From CAZYSK01 sp964649415 (lineage in GTDB: Bacteria > Chloroflexota > Anaerolineae > B4-G1), in the NCBI GenBank assembly GCA_964649415.1, contig CAZYSK010000092.1, positions 1 to 21,074 on the forward strand: a DNA stretch of 21,074 bases. Reading direction: 5' to 3'. Made by a program: the position numbers and the translations under genes. Positions 6,301 through 12,392 of the stretch are shown here, piece by piece; positions within the stretch are counted from its first letter, which is position 1, and the number at the start of each line of letters is the position of its first letter. The notes under the pieces are model-generated. The model had not been told where the DNA came from. It saw nothing but the letters and a program-made list of their open reading frames with translations, and searched no databases.

Positions 6301-6846
6301 CTGCTGGTATCCTCCGCGGCGTTGGCCGCGTCTCACTTCTCTGCGCGGCCAGATTGGCGGCCCGGGCGATGGTTTCAGGGCGACGCGCCATTGCTCCCCG
6401 TGCTCCCCTCCCCAGGCCACTCGCGTGGCCGCCCTGCGCCCGGGCCCGGCGCTGGAGTGCGCTCGGGGGCCAGTTCACACTGGCGTCATTAGCGTACCAT
6501 GGAAGCTGGCAACCTGCCGGACGGGAAGGTGCTTTCTACGTGGTGGGTGAAAGGCGGGGATTCGCCGCGCCCTTGACGCTTGCCATACGAGTGCCTGTCG
6601 GGATGCAGTCGCCCGGTGCCACGGGACGTGGGGACCCTCCCGTGACAGGTCAGGCGACGCTCAGGGGACCAGAAGGCCTGCGCCCGCTGGACGCACGCTA
6701 CGCCGTTCCGATGACGCGCCGTCAGAACGGCGTTTTCGAACGGGTATGGCGCGCCATCAGAATGGCGTTTCCGAACGGGTATGGTGCGCCGTCAGAACGG
6801 CGTTTCTGAATGGGTATGGTGCGGTGTGTGCCGGTGGACGTCTATC
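6301..6846. other. 546-bp gene-free stretch with minor inverted repeats and a tandem array
   Basis: No convincing gene is seen on either strand; the open frames are GC-rich, have no ribosome binding site and read as Arg/Gly/Pro-rich noise. The region between the two leftward units holds short inverted repeats (6315-6330; GGCCAC/GTGGCC at 6415-6430) and, at its right end, the 35-bp tandem repeat listed separately. I see no strong promoter here for the leftward membrane-protein genes. Confidence 0.6.
6716..6820. repeat. Three tandem 35-bp units, each with a 6-bp hairpin
   Basis: The GCGCC anchor recurs at 6716, 6751 and 6786, exactly 35 bp apart, and a degenerate fourth start (GCGGTG) lies at 6821. 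Each unit contains CGCCGT-CAGA-ACGGCG or its variant. In the middle unit both arms change together (CGCCAT-CAGA-ATGGCG), so the stem is kept. Between hairpins the units share a GTTT-C/T-GAA-C/T-GGGTATG segment. No spacers are present, so this is not a CRISPR array. The nearest gene end is the Nudix stop at 6847. Confidence 0.9.
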
Positions 6847-7521
6847 TCACACGCAGCCGGCGCGGGTGAGAAGCTGGAAAGCGCGGGCGGTGAGCACGGG
6901 GCGCAGGATGGGACCGGGCGGAGGCTGCCCATTGAGGGTGATCGTGACGCCGGGATGGTCTTGCGCCTGGTCCAACGGCCACTCGTCGCGGGAGAAGAAC
7001 TCGGTCAATGCGCTGTTCTCGATACGCAGCAGGCCGAACAGGTCGTCGGGCGCAGGCACGCCCAGCAGACGTGTGCGAAGCACGGCAATGGCCAGGTGGT
7101 CGGGCGTGCCGGGACCGCCCAGACGCGGCGGAACCAGAATGATCATCATGGGCGTAGGTCGCTTCTTGCTCGGCGTGAAGGGCAGCGTGTCCACGATCTG
7201 CCAACCGTGGATCAGGTAGGTCTGGCGCGGCAGTTCCAGCCGGACCGCCACGCCAAGCTCTTCCTTCACCTCGCGTCGCAGACCGGCCAGGACGGTCTCG
7301 CCCTGCTTGATGCCGCCCCCGATGCCACCGATGCCGACGACGGTCGTTTGGTCCGCGTCCCCCTCGCTCTGTGCCTGCTGCTGCCAGTACTTGGGTTTGG
7401 AGACCTCGAAGTAATAGGCGTCATCGTCGTGCGTGATCGTCGAGGCGCCGACAAGCGCGACCGTCTTGCCGCCTAGAAAGGCGTGGCGGCGGAGGGTGGG
7501 TAGGGCTTGGAACAGGTCCAT
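6847..7521 (-). CDS. Nudix hydrolase
   Basis: This 224-residue protein carries a complete Nudix box, G69-x5-E75-x7-R83-E84-x-x-E87-E88-L-G-V, the Mg-binding helix that hydrolyses nucleoside diphosphates linked to another group. The first 60 residues (KTVALVGASTITHDDDAYYFEV) and a long C-terminal part with LFGLLRIENSALTEFFSRDEWPLDQ surround it. The substrate is not evident; length and flanking segments do not clearly match MutT or ADP-ribose hydrolases. GGGAGG precedes the ATG by about 5 nt. It is the last gene of a three-gene leftward run, 25 bp after the esterase, and ends at the 35-bp tandem hairpin array. Confidence 0.88.
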   Translation of the reverse strand: MDLFQALPTLRRHAFLGGKTVALVGASTITHDDDAYYFEVSKPKYWQQQAQSEGDADQTTVVGIGGIGGGIKQGETVLAGLRREVKEELGVAVRLELPRQTYLIHGWQIVDTLPFTPSKKRPTPMMIILVPPRLGGPGTPDHLAIAVLRTRLLGVPAPDDLFGLLRIENSALTEFFSRDEWPLDQAQDHPGVTITLNGQPPPGPILRPVLTARAFQLLTRAGCV

Positions 7522-7546
7522 CGTGCCTCCCTATGAACGCGTACAC

Positions 7547-8299
7547 TCAACGTGCTGTGATGAACGCGTAGGTCTTCCTTGCAACGGTCTCCCACTCGCT
7601 GTCCACTGTGATGCAGTGGCCGGAGTTGTGCAAAGCGAGCAGTTTCTTGTCCGGGGATCCTATCCGCTCGTAGGTGCGCCGGGCGCTGTCGGGGTGGATG
7701 GCCTGATCCAAAGTACTGTGGATGATGAGCATGGGGCACGTCACGCGGGGCAGGCGCTGCCGGACGTGCCGGAGCAGCTTCAGGAATTCGTGTGCGGCGA
7801 AGGCGGGGTTCTTCTCGTAGCTCCACAACCGCCGCTCGGCCTCGGGGTCGGTCAGGTCACTGTCGCCTGACTTGGGTTTCACCGGGATCACGTATTTCAG
7901 AACCGGGGTCAGGTAGAGCAACCGGTCTGCCGGCCACACGGCGGGGGCGTAGAGAATCGCGCCGGGCAGCTCGGGGTGGTGAGCCGCCAGGTAGAGGGTC
8001 AGGACCGAGCCCATCGAGAGACCGCCGACGAAGACGGTCTCGCAGCGATCCTGGAGAGCGGCCAGCGCCCCTTCCACGTGCTCGGTCCATTCGGTCCACT
8101 TGCTGCGGTTCATGTCCTCCACGCTGGTCCCGTGCCCGGGCAGGAGCGGCCCTGCGACGGTGAGGCCCCGCTGGTGGAGATAGTCCCCCACCAGCCGCAT
8201 CTCCGGGGGGGAGCCGGTGAATCCATGGATGAGCAGGACGCCGACCGGGCCACCTTCCAGGAAGAAGGCGGAGGGGTCCAGGTGAGCGTGTTGGGTCAT
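7547..8299 (-). CDS. Alpha/beta hydrolase, carboxylesterase/monoacylglycerol lipase type
   Basis: This 250-residue protein matches the length of small carboxylesterases such as the Geobacillus Est30 type. The oxyanion segment is LLIHGFTGSP (residues 22-31), the nucleophile elbow G-L-S95-M-G-S, the acid D198 in HSTLDQAIHP, and the base H228 in NSGHCITVD. The GPLLPGHGTS stretch after the second strand is also typical. A short cap region lies near 120-170. There is no signal peptide, so it should hydrolyse short or medium acyl esters in the cytoplasm. It sits between two Nudix genes on the same strand with gaps of 36 and 25 bp, consistent with one operon. Confidence 0.9.
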   Translation of the reverse strand: MTQHAHLDPSAFFLEGGPVGVLLIHGFTGSPPEMRLVGDYLHQRGLTVAGPLLPGHGTSVEDMNRSKWTEWTEHVEGALAALQDRCETVFVGGLSMGSVLTLYLAAHHPELPGAILYAPAVWPADRLLYLTPVLKYVIPVKPKSGDSDLTDPEAERRLWSYEKNPAFAAHEFLKLLRHVRQRLPRVTCPMLIIHSTLDQAIHPDSARRTYERIGSPDKKLLALHNSGHCITVDSEWETVARKTYAFITAR

Positions 8300-8335
8300 C
8301 TTGGCACCTCGAAGTCAGAGATTGGAAGACAGATG

Positions 8336-8935
8336 CTAGGGCTTCAGGTAAGGTTCACAGCGGAGGAGGGCCAGTGCGCTGTGGCCGTCCCCTATCTCGC
8401 CGCTGCGGGCCATTTCCAACGCCCGTTCGACGGGCACTGGGTGTATCTCGATGATCTCGCCAGGCTCGCGCTGAGGTTCGTGGTTCAGGCGGACGCCGCG
8501 GGCCAGCACGATGTGGCAGATTTCATCGATGACGCTCACGCCGGGGCGAAACGAGCCCACGTGCAGCCAGTCGTTGCTTTCGCCTCCCACCTCCTCGGCT
8601 AGCTCCCGTTGCGCCAGCTCGATCGGGCTGCCGGTGAAGTCGTGGAAGCCGCCGGCGGGCACCTCCCAGCACCAGTCGTCCAGCGTGTAGCGGAACTGGC
8701 GAATGAGAATGACGTGACCATCAGCGGTCGCGGGCACCACCCAGACCGCGCCATAGGCCTGGATGTAGACATACGGGGCCACGTGACCATCGGGCCAGCG
8801 TGCCTGGTCCCGGCGCACGCGGAACATGTGGTGGGCAAACGGATAGTCGGTGGCCAGGCGTTGCCAGCCAAGCGTGATTCCGTTGGGTTTGTCGGTGTGG
8901 GATATAGTCTCAGACATAGTATGTGGCTTGCTCAT
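8336..8935 (-). CDS. Nudix hydrolase, ADP-ribose pyrophosphatase-like
   Basis: With ATG 8935 the protein has 199 residues; ATG 8917 (193 residues) is equally possible, and neither has a clear Shine-Dalgarno site. The frame stays open far upstream through the tRNA gene, but that extension is not protein-like. The fold follows the ADP-ribose pyrophosphatase pattern: VILIRQFRYTLDDWCWEVPAGG, then R110-E111-L-A-E114-E115-V-G-G. The box is slightly unusual: where GX5E expects a glutamate the sequence has G102, with E106 nearby. The catalytic RELAEEVG helix is intact. Likely substrates are ADP-ribose or nucleotide sugars. It leads a run with the esterase and the second Nudix gene. Confidence 0.88.
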   Translation of the reverse strand: MSKPHTMSETISHTDKPNGITLGWQRLATDYPFAHHMFRVRRDQARWPDGHVAPYVYIQAYGAVWVVPATADGHVILIRQFRYTLDDWCWEVPAGGFHDFTGSPIELAQRELAEEVGGESNDWLHVGSFRPGVSVIDEICHIVLARGVRLNHEPQREPGEIIEIHPVPVERALEMARSGEIGDGHSALALLRCEPYLKP

Positions 8936-8965
8936 CTGTGTGCGGTGTGAACGGCAAATGGGGCG

Positions 8966-9004
8966 ACCAGACCTGACAGGTCTTGTCAACCTGTCAGGTC
9001 TGGT
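8966..9004. repeat. Perfect 16-bp palindrome (ACCAGACCTGACAGGT) behind tRNA-Ser
   Basis: Left arm ACCAGACCTGACAGGT (8966-8981) and right arm ACCTGTCAGGTCTGGT (8989-9004) match perfectly around CTTGTCA. Each arm also contains ACCTG-N-CAGGT, a nested smaller palindrome. The element begins 8 nt after the encoded CCA end of tRNA-Ser and lies upstream of the Nudix start. As RNA it would form a strong hairpin, but no T-run follows on the minus strand, so it is not a standard intrinsic terminator. It looks like a dispersed palindromic repeat. Confidence 0.9.
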
Positions 9005-9012
9005 AGAAATGG

Positions 9013-9102
9013 TGGCGGAGAGGGCGGGATTTGAACCCGCGGAGCATTTCTGCTCACGCGCTCTCCAGGCGCGCGCGTTCGGCCGGACTACGCAACCTCT
9101 CC
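9013..9102 (-). tRNA. tRNA-Ser (anticodon GGA)
   Basis: The minus strand folds into a class II tRNA of 90 nt. The acceptor stem is GGAGAGG/CCTCTCC with discriminator G and an encoded CCA (plus 9013-9015). The D stem is GCGT/ACGC, the anticodon stem CGCGC/GCGCG with loop CTGGAGA and GGA at 34-36 (plus 9064-9066). A long variable arm (GAGCA/TGCTC) and a T arm GCGGG-TTCAAAT-CCCGC follow. The long variable arm is typical of serine tRNAs. GGA reads UCC and UCU codons. Confidence 0.97.
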
Positions 9103-9121
9103 ATGGCTTACTACGGCTCGG

Positions 9122-9150
9122 ATTATACCATCCTGCGAGACGCTTGGCAA
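9122..9150 (-). promoter_or_regulatory. Strong sigma70 promoter for tRNA-Ser
   Basis: On the minus strand TTGCCA (plus 9145-9150), a 17-bp spacer and a perfect TATAAT (9122-9127) give an 11 of 12 consensus match. The predicted start near 9115 leaves a short leader of about 13 nt before the mature tRNA end at 9102. Confidence 0.75.
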
Positions 9151-9164
9151 GGAGATGGCGCGTT

Positions 9165-9548
9165 TCAGTCCTCAGGGCCGCCGTGCTCGCGCCAATAGGT
9201 GGCGAGACGATTGATCCGAATGCGTTGGGCACGCAGCCACCGCCGGGGACCCAGGATGCGACGCCCCATCGCCGGGTCGGCATCGGGCAGGCGGCTGAGC
9301 GTGCCGTCCTCCACCGATTGGTCGAAGAAGGCCAGGAAGCGCTCCTCCAGTTCCTCGAGGCTGAACTCCTCCCCCCGCTCGTAGGTCTCGCGGGCCAGTT
9401 GCTCGATAAACGCCGTGGTGTGCTCGATGAGGGCCTCCACCGGTTCCAGCACGATGGACCAGGCGTAGATGGGATCAAGCGGCATGGAGCCAAACTCCAT
9501 AGGCGATGGGGGATGCGGGCTATCTTCCGTCGTCGTGGGTGTGTTCAT
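9165..9548 (-). CDS. Conserved-looking hypothetical protein (127 aa)
   Basis: I do not recognise a family. ATG 9548 is preferred because a well-placed TATAAT lies about 35 bp upstream; the longer frame would start upstream of that box. Ribosome binding site is weak. The product has a Thr/Pro-rich start (MNTPTTTEDSPHPPSP), then an acidic, helix-rich middle with heptad-like spacing (ALIEHTTAFIEQLARETYERGEEFSLEELEERFLAFFDQ), and a basic C-terminal part (RRILGPRRWLRAQRIRINRLATYWREHGG). There is no signal peptide or cysteine. The acidic-then-basic layout suggests a small helical cytoplasmic protein that contacts a protein or nucleic-acid partner, but this is speculation. It is monocistronic, upstream of the tRNA-Ser promoter. 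Confidence 0.65.
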   Translation of the reverse strand: MNTPTTTEDSPHPPSPMEFGSMPLDPIYAWSIVLEPVEALIEHTTAFIEQLARETYERGEEFSLEELEERFLAFFDQSVEDGTLSRLPDADPAMGRRILGPRRWLRAQRIRINRLATYWREHGGPED

Positions 9549-9581
9549 AGGCAGGTCTCTTTCATTGGATTCTGAGCCCGT

Positions 9582-9610
9582 ATTATACACCAGTTGGCTG
9601 ATTATGGCAG
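9582..9610 (-). promoter_or_regulatory. Candidate sigma70 promoter for the 127-residue protein
   Basis: On the minus strand a perfect TATAAT (9582-9587) is preceded by CTGCCA (9605-9610) with a 17-bp spacer. The start would be near 9575, giving a leader of about 27 nt. Confidence 0.55.
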
Positions 9611-9732
9611 GCATCGGTGTGCGCGGTGTGTCGGTCAGGGGCCAGGAGCGCCTGAAGCCGGCGTGGGGCTATTCCGGATGCCCCGCGGATTGGAACTATC
9701 TGCTCCACCAGACAACCTCGTCGGGGCTATGG

Positions 9733-9761
9733 TTGCGCAGTCGGATAAGATGTGGTAGAAT
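9733..9761 (+). promoter_or_regulatory. Promoter of the antitoxin-toxin operon
   Basis: TTGCGC (9733-9738), a 17-bp spacer and TAGAAT (9756-9761) preceded by TGG form an extended -10 promoter. The predicted start (about 9768) falls inside the operator, where a bound repressor would block RNA polymerase. Confidence 0.55.
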
Positions 9762-9794
9762 GTAGTATCAATAGATACTACTATTGATACTACA
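9761..9794. promoter_or_regulatory. Palindromic operator of the toxin-antitoxin operon
   Basis: TGTAGTATCAATAG (9761-9774) and CTATTGATACTACA (9781-9794) are perfect 14-bp inverted repeats around a 6-bp centre. The element TAGTATC/GATACTA occurs three times (9763-9769, 9774-9780, 9786-9792), the last two 12 bp apart. The first two form a smaller nested palindrome with a 4-bp gap. It overlaps the transcription start and ends just before the antitoxin ribosome binding site, the usual place for autoregulation by an antitoxin or antitoxin-toxin complex. Confidence 0.8.
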
Positions 9795-9804
9795 AGGAGG
9801 AGCT

Positions 9805-10083
9805 ATGTCCTTGATCGGTGTGCGCGAGTTGCGCGAGCAGACCAGTGAGGTTATCAGGCGCGTACGCGAAGAGCGCGTCGAGTATGTGGTCACGTATCAG
9901 GGTCGCCCGGTGGCCGTTATCCTGCCTGTGGATACCGAGCGGGTGGAGGCGGCGGTTGTGAGGGCAAGCAAGGATGCCGTGCTTGGAAGCTGGGAGCGCT
10001 ATGAGCGCCTGGCCGACGAAATCCGTAGCGCCTGGCCGTCGGGTCTTTCGACTCAGGATCTGATAGACGCCGTGCGGCGCTAG
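9805..10083 (+). CDS. Type II antitoxin, Phd/YefM family
   Basis: ATG 9805 follows AAGGAGGAG at ideal spacing; an earlier in-frame ATG at 9784 lies inside the operator. The 92-residue protein has the Phd/YefM N-terminal fold: IGVRELREQTSEVIRRVREE, then YVVTYQGRPVAVILPV (residues about 30-46). This domain dimerises and binds the operator. The C-terminal half (RASKDAVLGSWERYERLADEIRSAWPSGLSTQDLIDAVRR) is the flexible part expected to wrap and inhibit the toxin. The toxin gene begins 7 bp after the stop. Such antitoxins are usually degraded by Lon or Clp proteases, releasing the toxin. Confidence 0.92.
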   Translation: MSLIGVRELREQTSEVIRRVREERVEYVVTYQGRPVAVILPVDTERVEAAVVRASKDAVLGSWERYERLADEIRSAWPSGLSTQDLIDAVRR

Positions 10084-10090
10084 GGGCGGG

Positions 10091-10525
10091 ATGTACACCG
10101 TCGATGCTAGCGTCCACATCAGCGCGTTGAATCCTGCCGAATCTAGCTCGGCCGATAGCCGGGTGTTCCTGGCCCACGTTCAGAGCCAACACATTCCCCT
10201 GTACTCCCCAACCTTGCTGGTTGTGGAGACGGCCGCCGCCGTTGCGCGTGCCCTTGATGATACTGACCGGGCGGTGGCGTTGGCTGCTGTATTGCGCGAC
10301 TGGCCCAATCAGACGCTTGTGCCGCTGGACGGAGCTCTGGCCGCACGTGCGGCCAACCTGGCAGCGGCCGCGCGGCTGCGGGGAGCCGATGCGGTCTACG
10401 CCGCCGTGGCGCAGCAATACGGGACCACGCTCGTGACGCTGGACCGGCAACAACTGGATCGGCTGCCGCCCTTGGTGAGAACCGCCAGTCCCTCGGACGT
10501 GCTGCGCACACTCACGTCGTCGTGA
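10091..10525 (+). CDS. vapC: VapC-like PIN-domain toxin (ribonuclease)
   Basis: This 144-residue protein is the usual VapC size. The PIN active-site acids are all present: D5 in MYTVDASVH, E46 in LLVVETAAA, D100 in RGADAVYAAVA and D118 in TLVTLDRQQL. They hold the Mg or Mn ions that cleave RNA, most often tRNA or rRNA in known VapC toxins. The ATG lies 7 bp after the antitoxin stop. The pairing of a PIN toxin with a Phd/YefM-type rather than AbrB-type antitoxin is common outside the proteobacteria. No terminator with a T-run is visible before the convergent CapA gene ending at 10584. Confidence 0.93.
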   Translation: MYTVDASVHISALNPAESSSADSRVFLAHVQSQHIPLYSPTLLVVETAAAVARALDDTDRAVALAAVLRDWPNQTLVPLDGALAARAANLAAAARLRGADAVYAAVAQQYGTTLVTLDRQQLDRLPPLVRTASPSDVLRTLTSS

Positions 10526-10583
10526 GTGTGACTCGCCGAACCCCCCTGGCCCAGGCTCGGCTGGTCGGTGGGGGCCAACCCGC

Positions 10584-12320
10584 CTACCATCCGCTCGCTG
10601 CAAATGTCGCCGTCAGCAGCTCCTCCCGCTCTTCAGGCGTCATCGGGCGAGGCCGGGCATAGTCCTCCAGTATCGCCGTCAGTACCTCGGTGCTGATGTG
10701 CCGCCCGTCGTAGAACACGTGCCAGTCTACAAACTCCTGCCGCGTCTCCAACGACCACATCTGGTCAAAGAACAGGTTTCCCAGGCCGTAGTGGATGAAG
10801 GACCCGGCGTGGAAGTCGAATCCCTGTGGCTGGTGGGCCTGGCTCCCGCTGACGATGGCTGCGCCAGCCTCGGCCAGCGCCCGGAACTCATCCCGCTGTT
10901 GGGGCGTGGGATCGTACTGGTAGAACTCCCAGTATTGGAGGGTGACGATGGGGATGATGCCTTGCTCCCGCATCTGGCGGATTTGGTCGAACACCATGTC
11001 GTAATCGCACGGAGCTGCACCGGGAAGATCCTGCGTCGCCCAATCGGAGCGCGGCCCTGCCGGATTGCAGCCCACGAAGCCGAAGGTGTGCACGCCGTGG
11101 GTGAGCGTCAGTGGGGTCTGTGCCTCTGCCAGGTTCCAACCGCCGCCGAAGTAGGGTATGTCCCGCGTGTTATACATCGTCAGCGAGAGTTTCATCGCCT
11201 CCAAGCCCCAGTCGAGCAGGTGGTTGCCGGTCAACTCGACCACGTCGATGTCCACGTCCTCCAGCAACTCTATGTAGCCGGGGCTGGAGCAGAAAACCAT
11301 CGTGTAGTAGTCGCCTGGCGGGGGGCAGTTCTCGGCGAAGGAGACCTCGTTGCTGACGTGAGTGATGTCGGCATCGAGCAGCCAAGGACGGATGTCGCCG
11401 GCGGGGTAGGTCGGGCCGTGGCGTTCCATTCTCATGGCGGTGGCCCGCGACAGGGCGGTGACGCCCGTCATCGCCACGATCGTCAGCTTGGCCGGGTCCC
11501 GGTTGGTGAGCGTTGGCGGGAGTAGCTCGCGAAGCCTGGCGACGCCGCGTTCCATGCCGGTCACGCTGGCCCGCACGGTCAGTGGATAGGTTGACGTGTT
11601 CAGGTCCTTGCGCAGCACTGATTCGTCCCCGATACGCAGCACCTTCCAGCGCGGCTCCAGTTGATCGAAGGGCACGATGGCCCATGCTGGACGCGTGTCC
11701 CACGCGCGTTGCACGATCTCCTCTGGCAAGACGATCTCGGTCGAGCGGGGGGCCGGCTTGCCCATGACGGCGGCCAGCGTCGCGGCGGTGTCGGCGGTCA
11801 TGAGAATCGGCTGGCCGGCGAAGGGGCCAGTCGGAGTGACGCTCCAACTGCTGGCGACGGCGGCCCAGGCGACCTCGTCGGTCAGGGTGGGGAAAGGAGC
11901 CACCAGGGCGTAGGTCCACTCGGTGAGCAGGATGCCGTCCGGGTCCGGGTTTGCCGTGAGTGGCTCGGCCGGGCTCATCCCGGCAGCCGCGACTGAGGGG
12001 TGAAGTGTCACTCGGACGTCGGCGGCTTCAGCGGAACCGGCGAGGGCGAAGAGGTCTGGGTGCTCGGTGAGCGCGGCGTCGAGCGCGTCGGCAACGGGAG
12101 CGGGCAGCCCTTCAGGGACGAAGACGGTCACCGGCCAAGCCGGTGTGGGCGTGGGCGAGGGTGTCAGTGTGATGGTCGGACGCGGCGTGCGGGTGGCCGT
12201 CGGTGTGATGCCAACGGGGGTGGGCGTGGTGTCGCAGGCGGCGAAGAGGGCCGCAAACAGGCCCAGACTGGCAAGCGTGGTCAGCCACAGTGCCCGGCGT
12301 GATGACGTATTCGGTCTCAT
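10584..12320 (-). CDS. CapA-family (PGA_cap) metallophosphatase-like lipoprotein
   Basis: This 578-residue protein starts with a lipoprotein signal (hydrophobic residues 11-28, C29 after FAA) and a Thr/Pro-rich linker to about residue 61. A long N-terminal domain of about 210 residues precedes the CapA domain and is not usual in the short form. The CapA part shows HVSNEVSF, TGNHLLDWG, GWNLAEAQTPLTL, SGSQAHQPQG and GLGNLFFDQM, matching the metal-binding NxE, NHxxDxG and HxHxxQ-type motifs. CapA proteins relate to poly-gamma-glutamate or other envelope polymers, but their chemistry is poorly known. The first motif, normally GD followed by ML, reads MTGVTALSR and lacks the aspartate. It lies 72 bp downstream of an L,D-transpeptidase gene; no clear ribosome binding site is seen. 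Confidence 0.88.
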   Translation of the reverse strand: MRPNTSSRRALWLTTLASLGLFAALFAACDTTPTPVGITPTATRTPRPTITLTPSPTPTPAWPVTVFVPEGLPAPVADALDAALTEHPDLFALAGSAEAADVRVTLHPSVAAAGMSPAEPLTANPDPDGILLTEWTYALVAPFPTLTDEVAWAAVASSWSVTPTGPFAGQPILMTADTAATLAAVMGKPAPRSTEIVLPEEIVQRAWDTRPAWAIVPFDQLEPRWKVLRIGDESVLRKDLNTSTYPLTVRASVTGMERGVARLRELLPPTLTNRDPAKLTIVAMTGVTALSRATAMRMERHGPTYPAGDIRPWLLDADITHVSNEVSFAENCPPPGDYYTMVFCSSPGYIELLEDVDIDVVELTGNHLLDWGLEAMKLSLTMYNTRDIPYFGGGWNLAEAQTPLTLTHGVHTFGFVGCNPAGPRSDWATQDLPGAAPCDYDMVFDQIRQMREQGIIPIVTLQYWEFYQYDPTPQQRDEFRALAEAGAAIVSGSQAHQPQGFDFHAGSFIHYGLGNLFFDQMWSLETRQEFVDWHVFYDGRHISTEVLTAILEDYARPRPMTPEEREELLTATFAASGW

Positions 12321-12346
12321 AGGCGAATCTGGGGTTTTTGGTTCCT

Positions 12347-12384
12347 GCCCCGGTTACCCCCTGTTGGGTGCGGTGGCCGGGGGC
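12347..12384. other. Imperfect 12-bp hairpin between the L,D-transpeptidase and CapA genes
   Basis: GCCCCGGTTACC (12347-12358) pairs with GGTGGCCGGGGGC (12372-12384) with two G-T pairs and one bulged G around a 13-nt loop. On the minus strand it follows the transpeptidase stop and is not followed by a T-run. It could slow polymerase, protect the upstream message, or reduce CapA expression. The function is not shown. Confidence 0.4.
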
Positions 12385-12392
12385 TCATGGCC

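Noticed and set aside
6267..6809. Plus-strand open frame in the gene-free region
   Set aside because: No ribosome binding site, Arg/Pro/Ala-rich composition, and its end is made of the tandem repeat.
6716..6820. Possible short CRISPR array
   Set aside because: The 35-bp units are contiguous and no variable spacers are present.
8984..8989. TTGACA on the minus strand inside the palindrome as a -35 box for the Nudix run
   Set aside because: No acceptable -10 box lies 16-18 bp downstream (the 17-bp position reads TCGCCC).
8336..9493. Long version of the ADP-ribose pyrophosphatase gene
   Set aside because: The extension runs through the tRNA-Ser gene and part of the 127-residue gene and is not protein-like; ATG 8935 or 8917 is adequate.
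10698..11525. Plus-strand open frame antisense to the CapA-like gene
   Set aside because: The CapA-like frame has a lipoprotein signal and domain motifs; the antisense frame is a by-product of high GC content.
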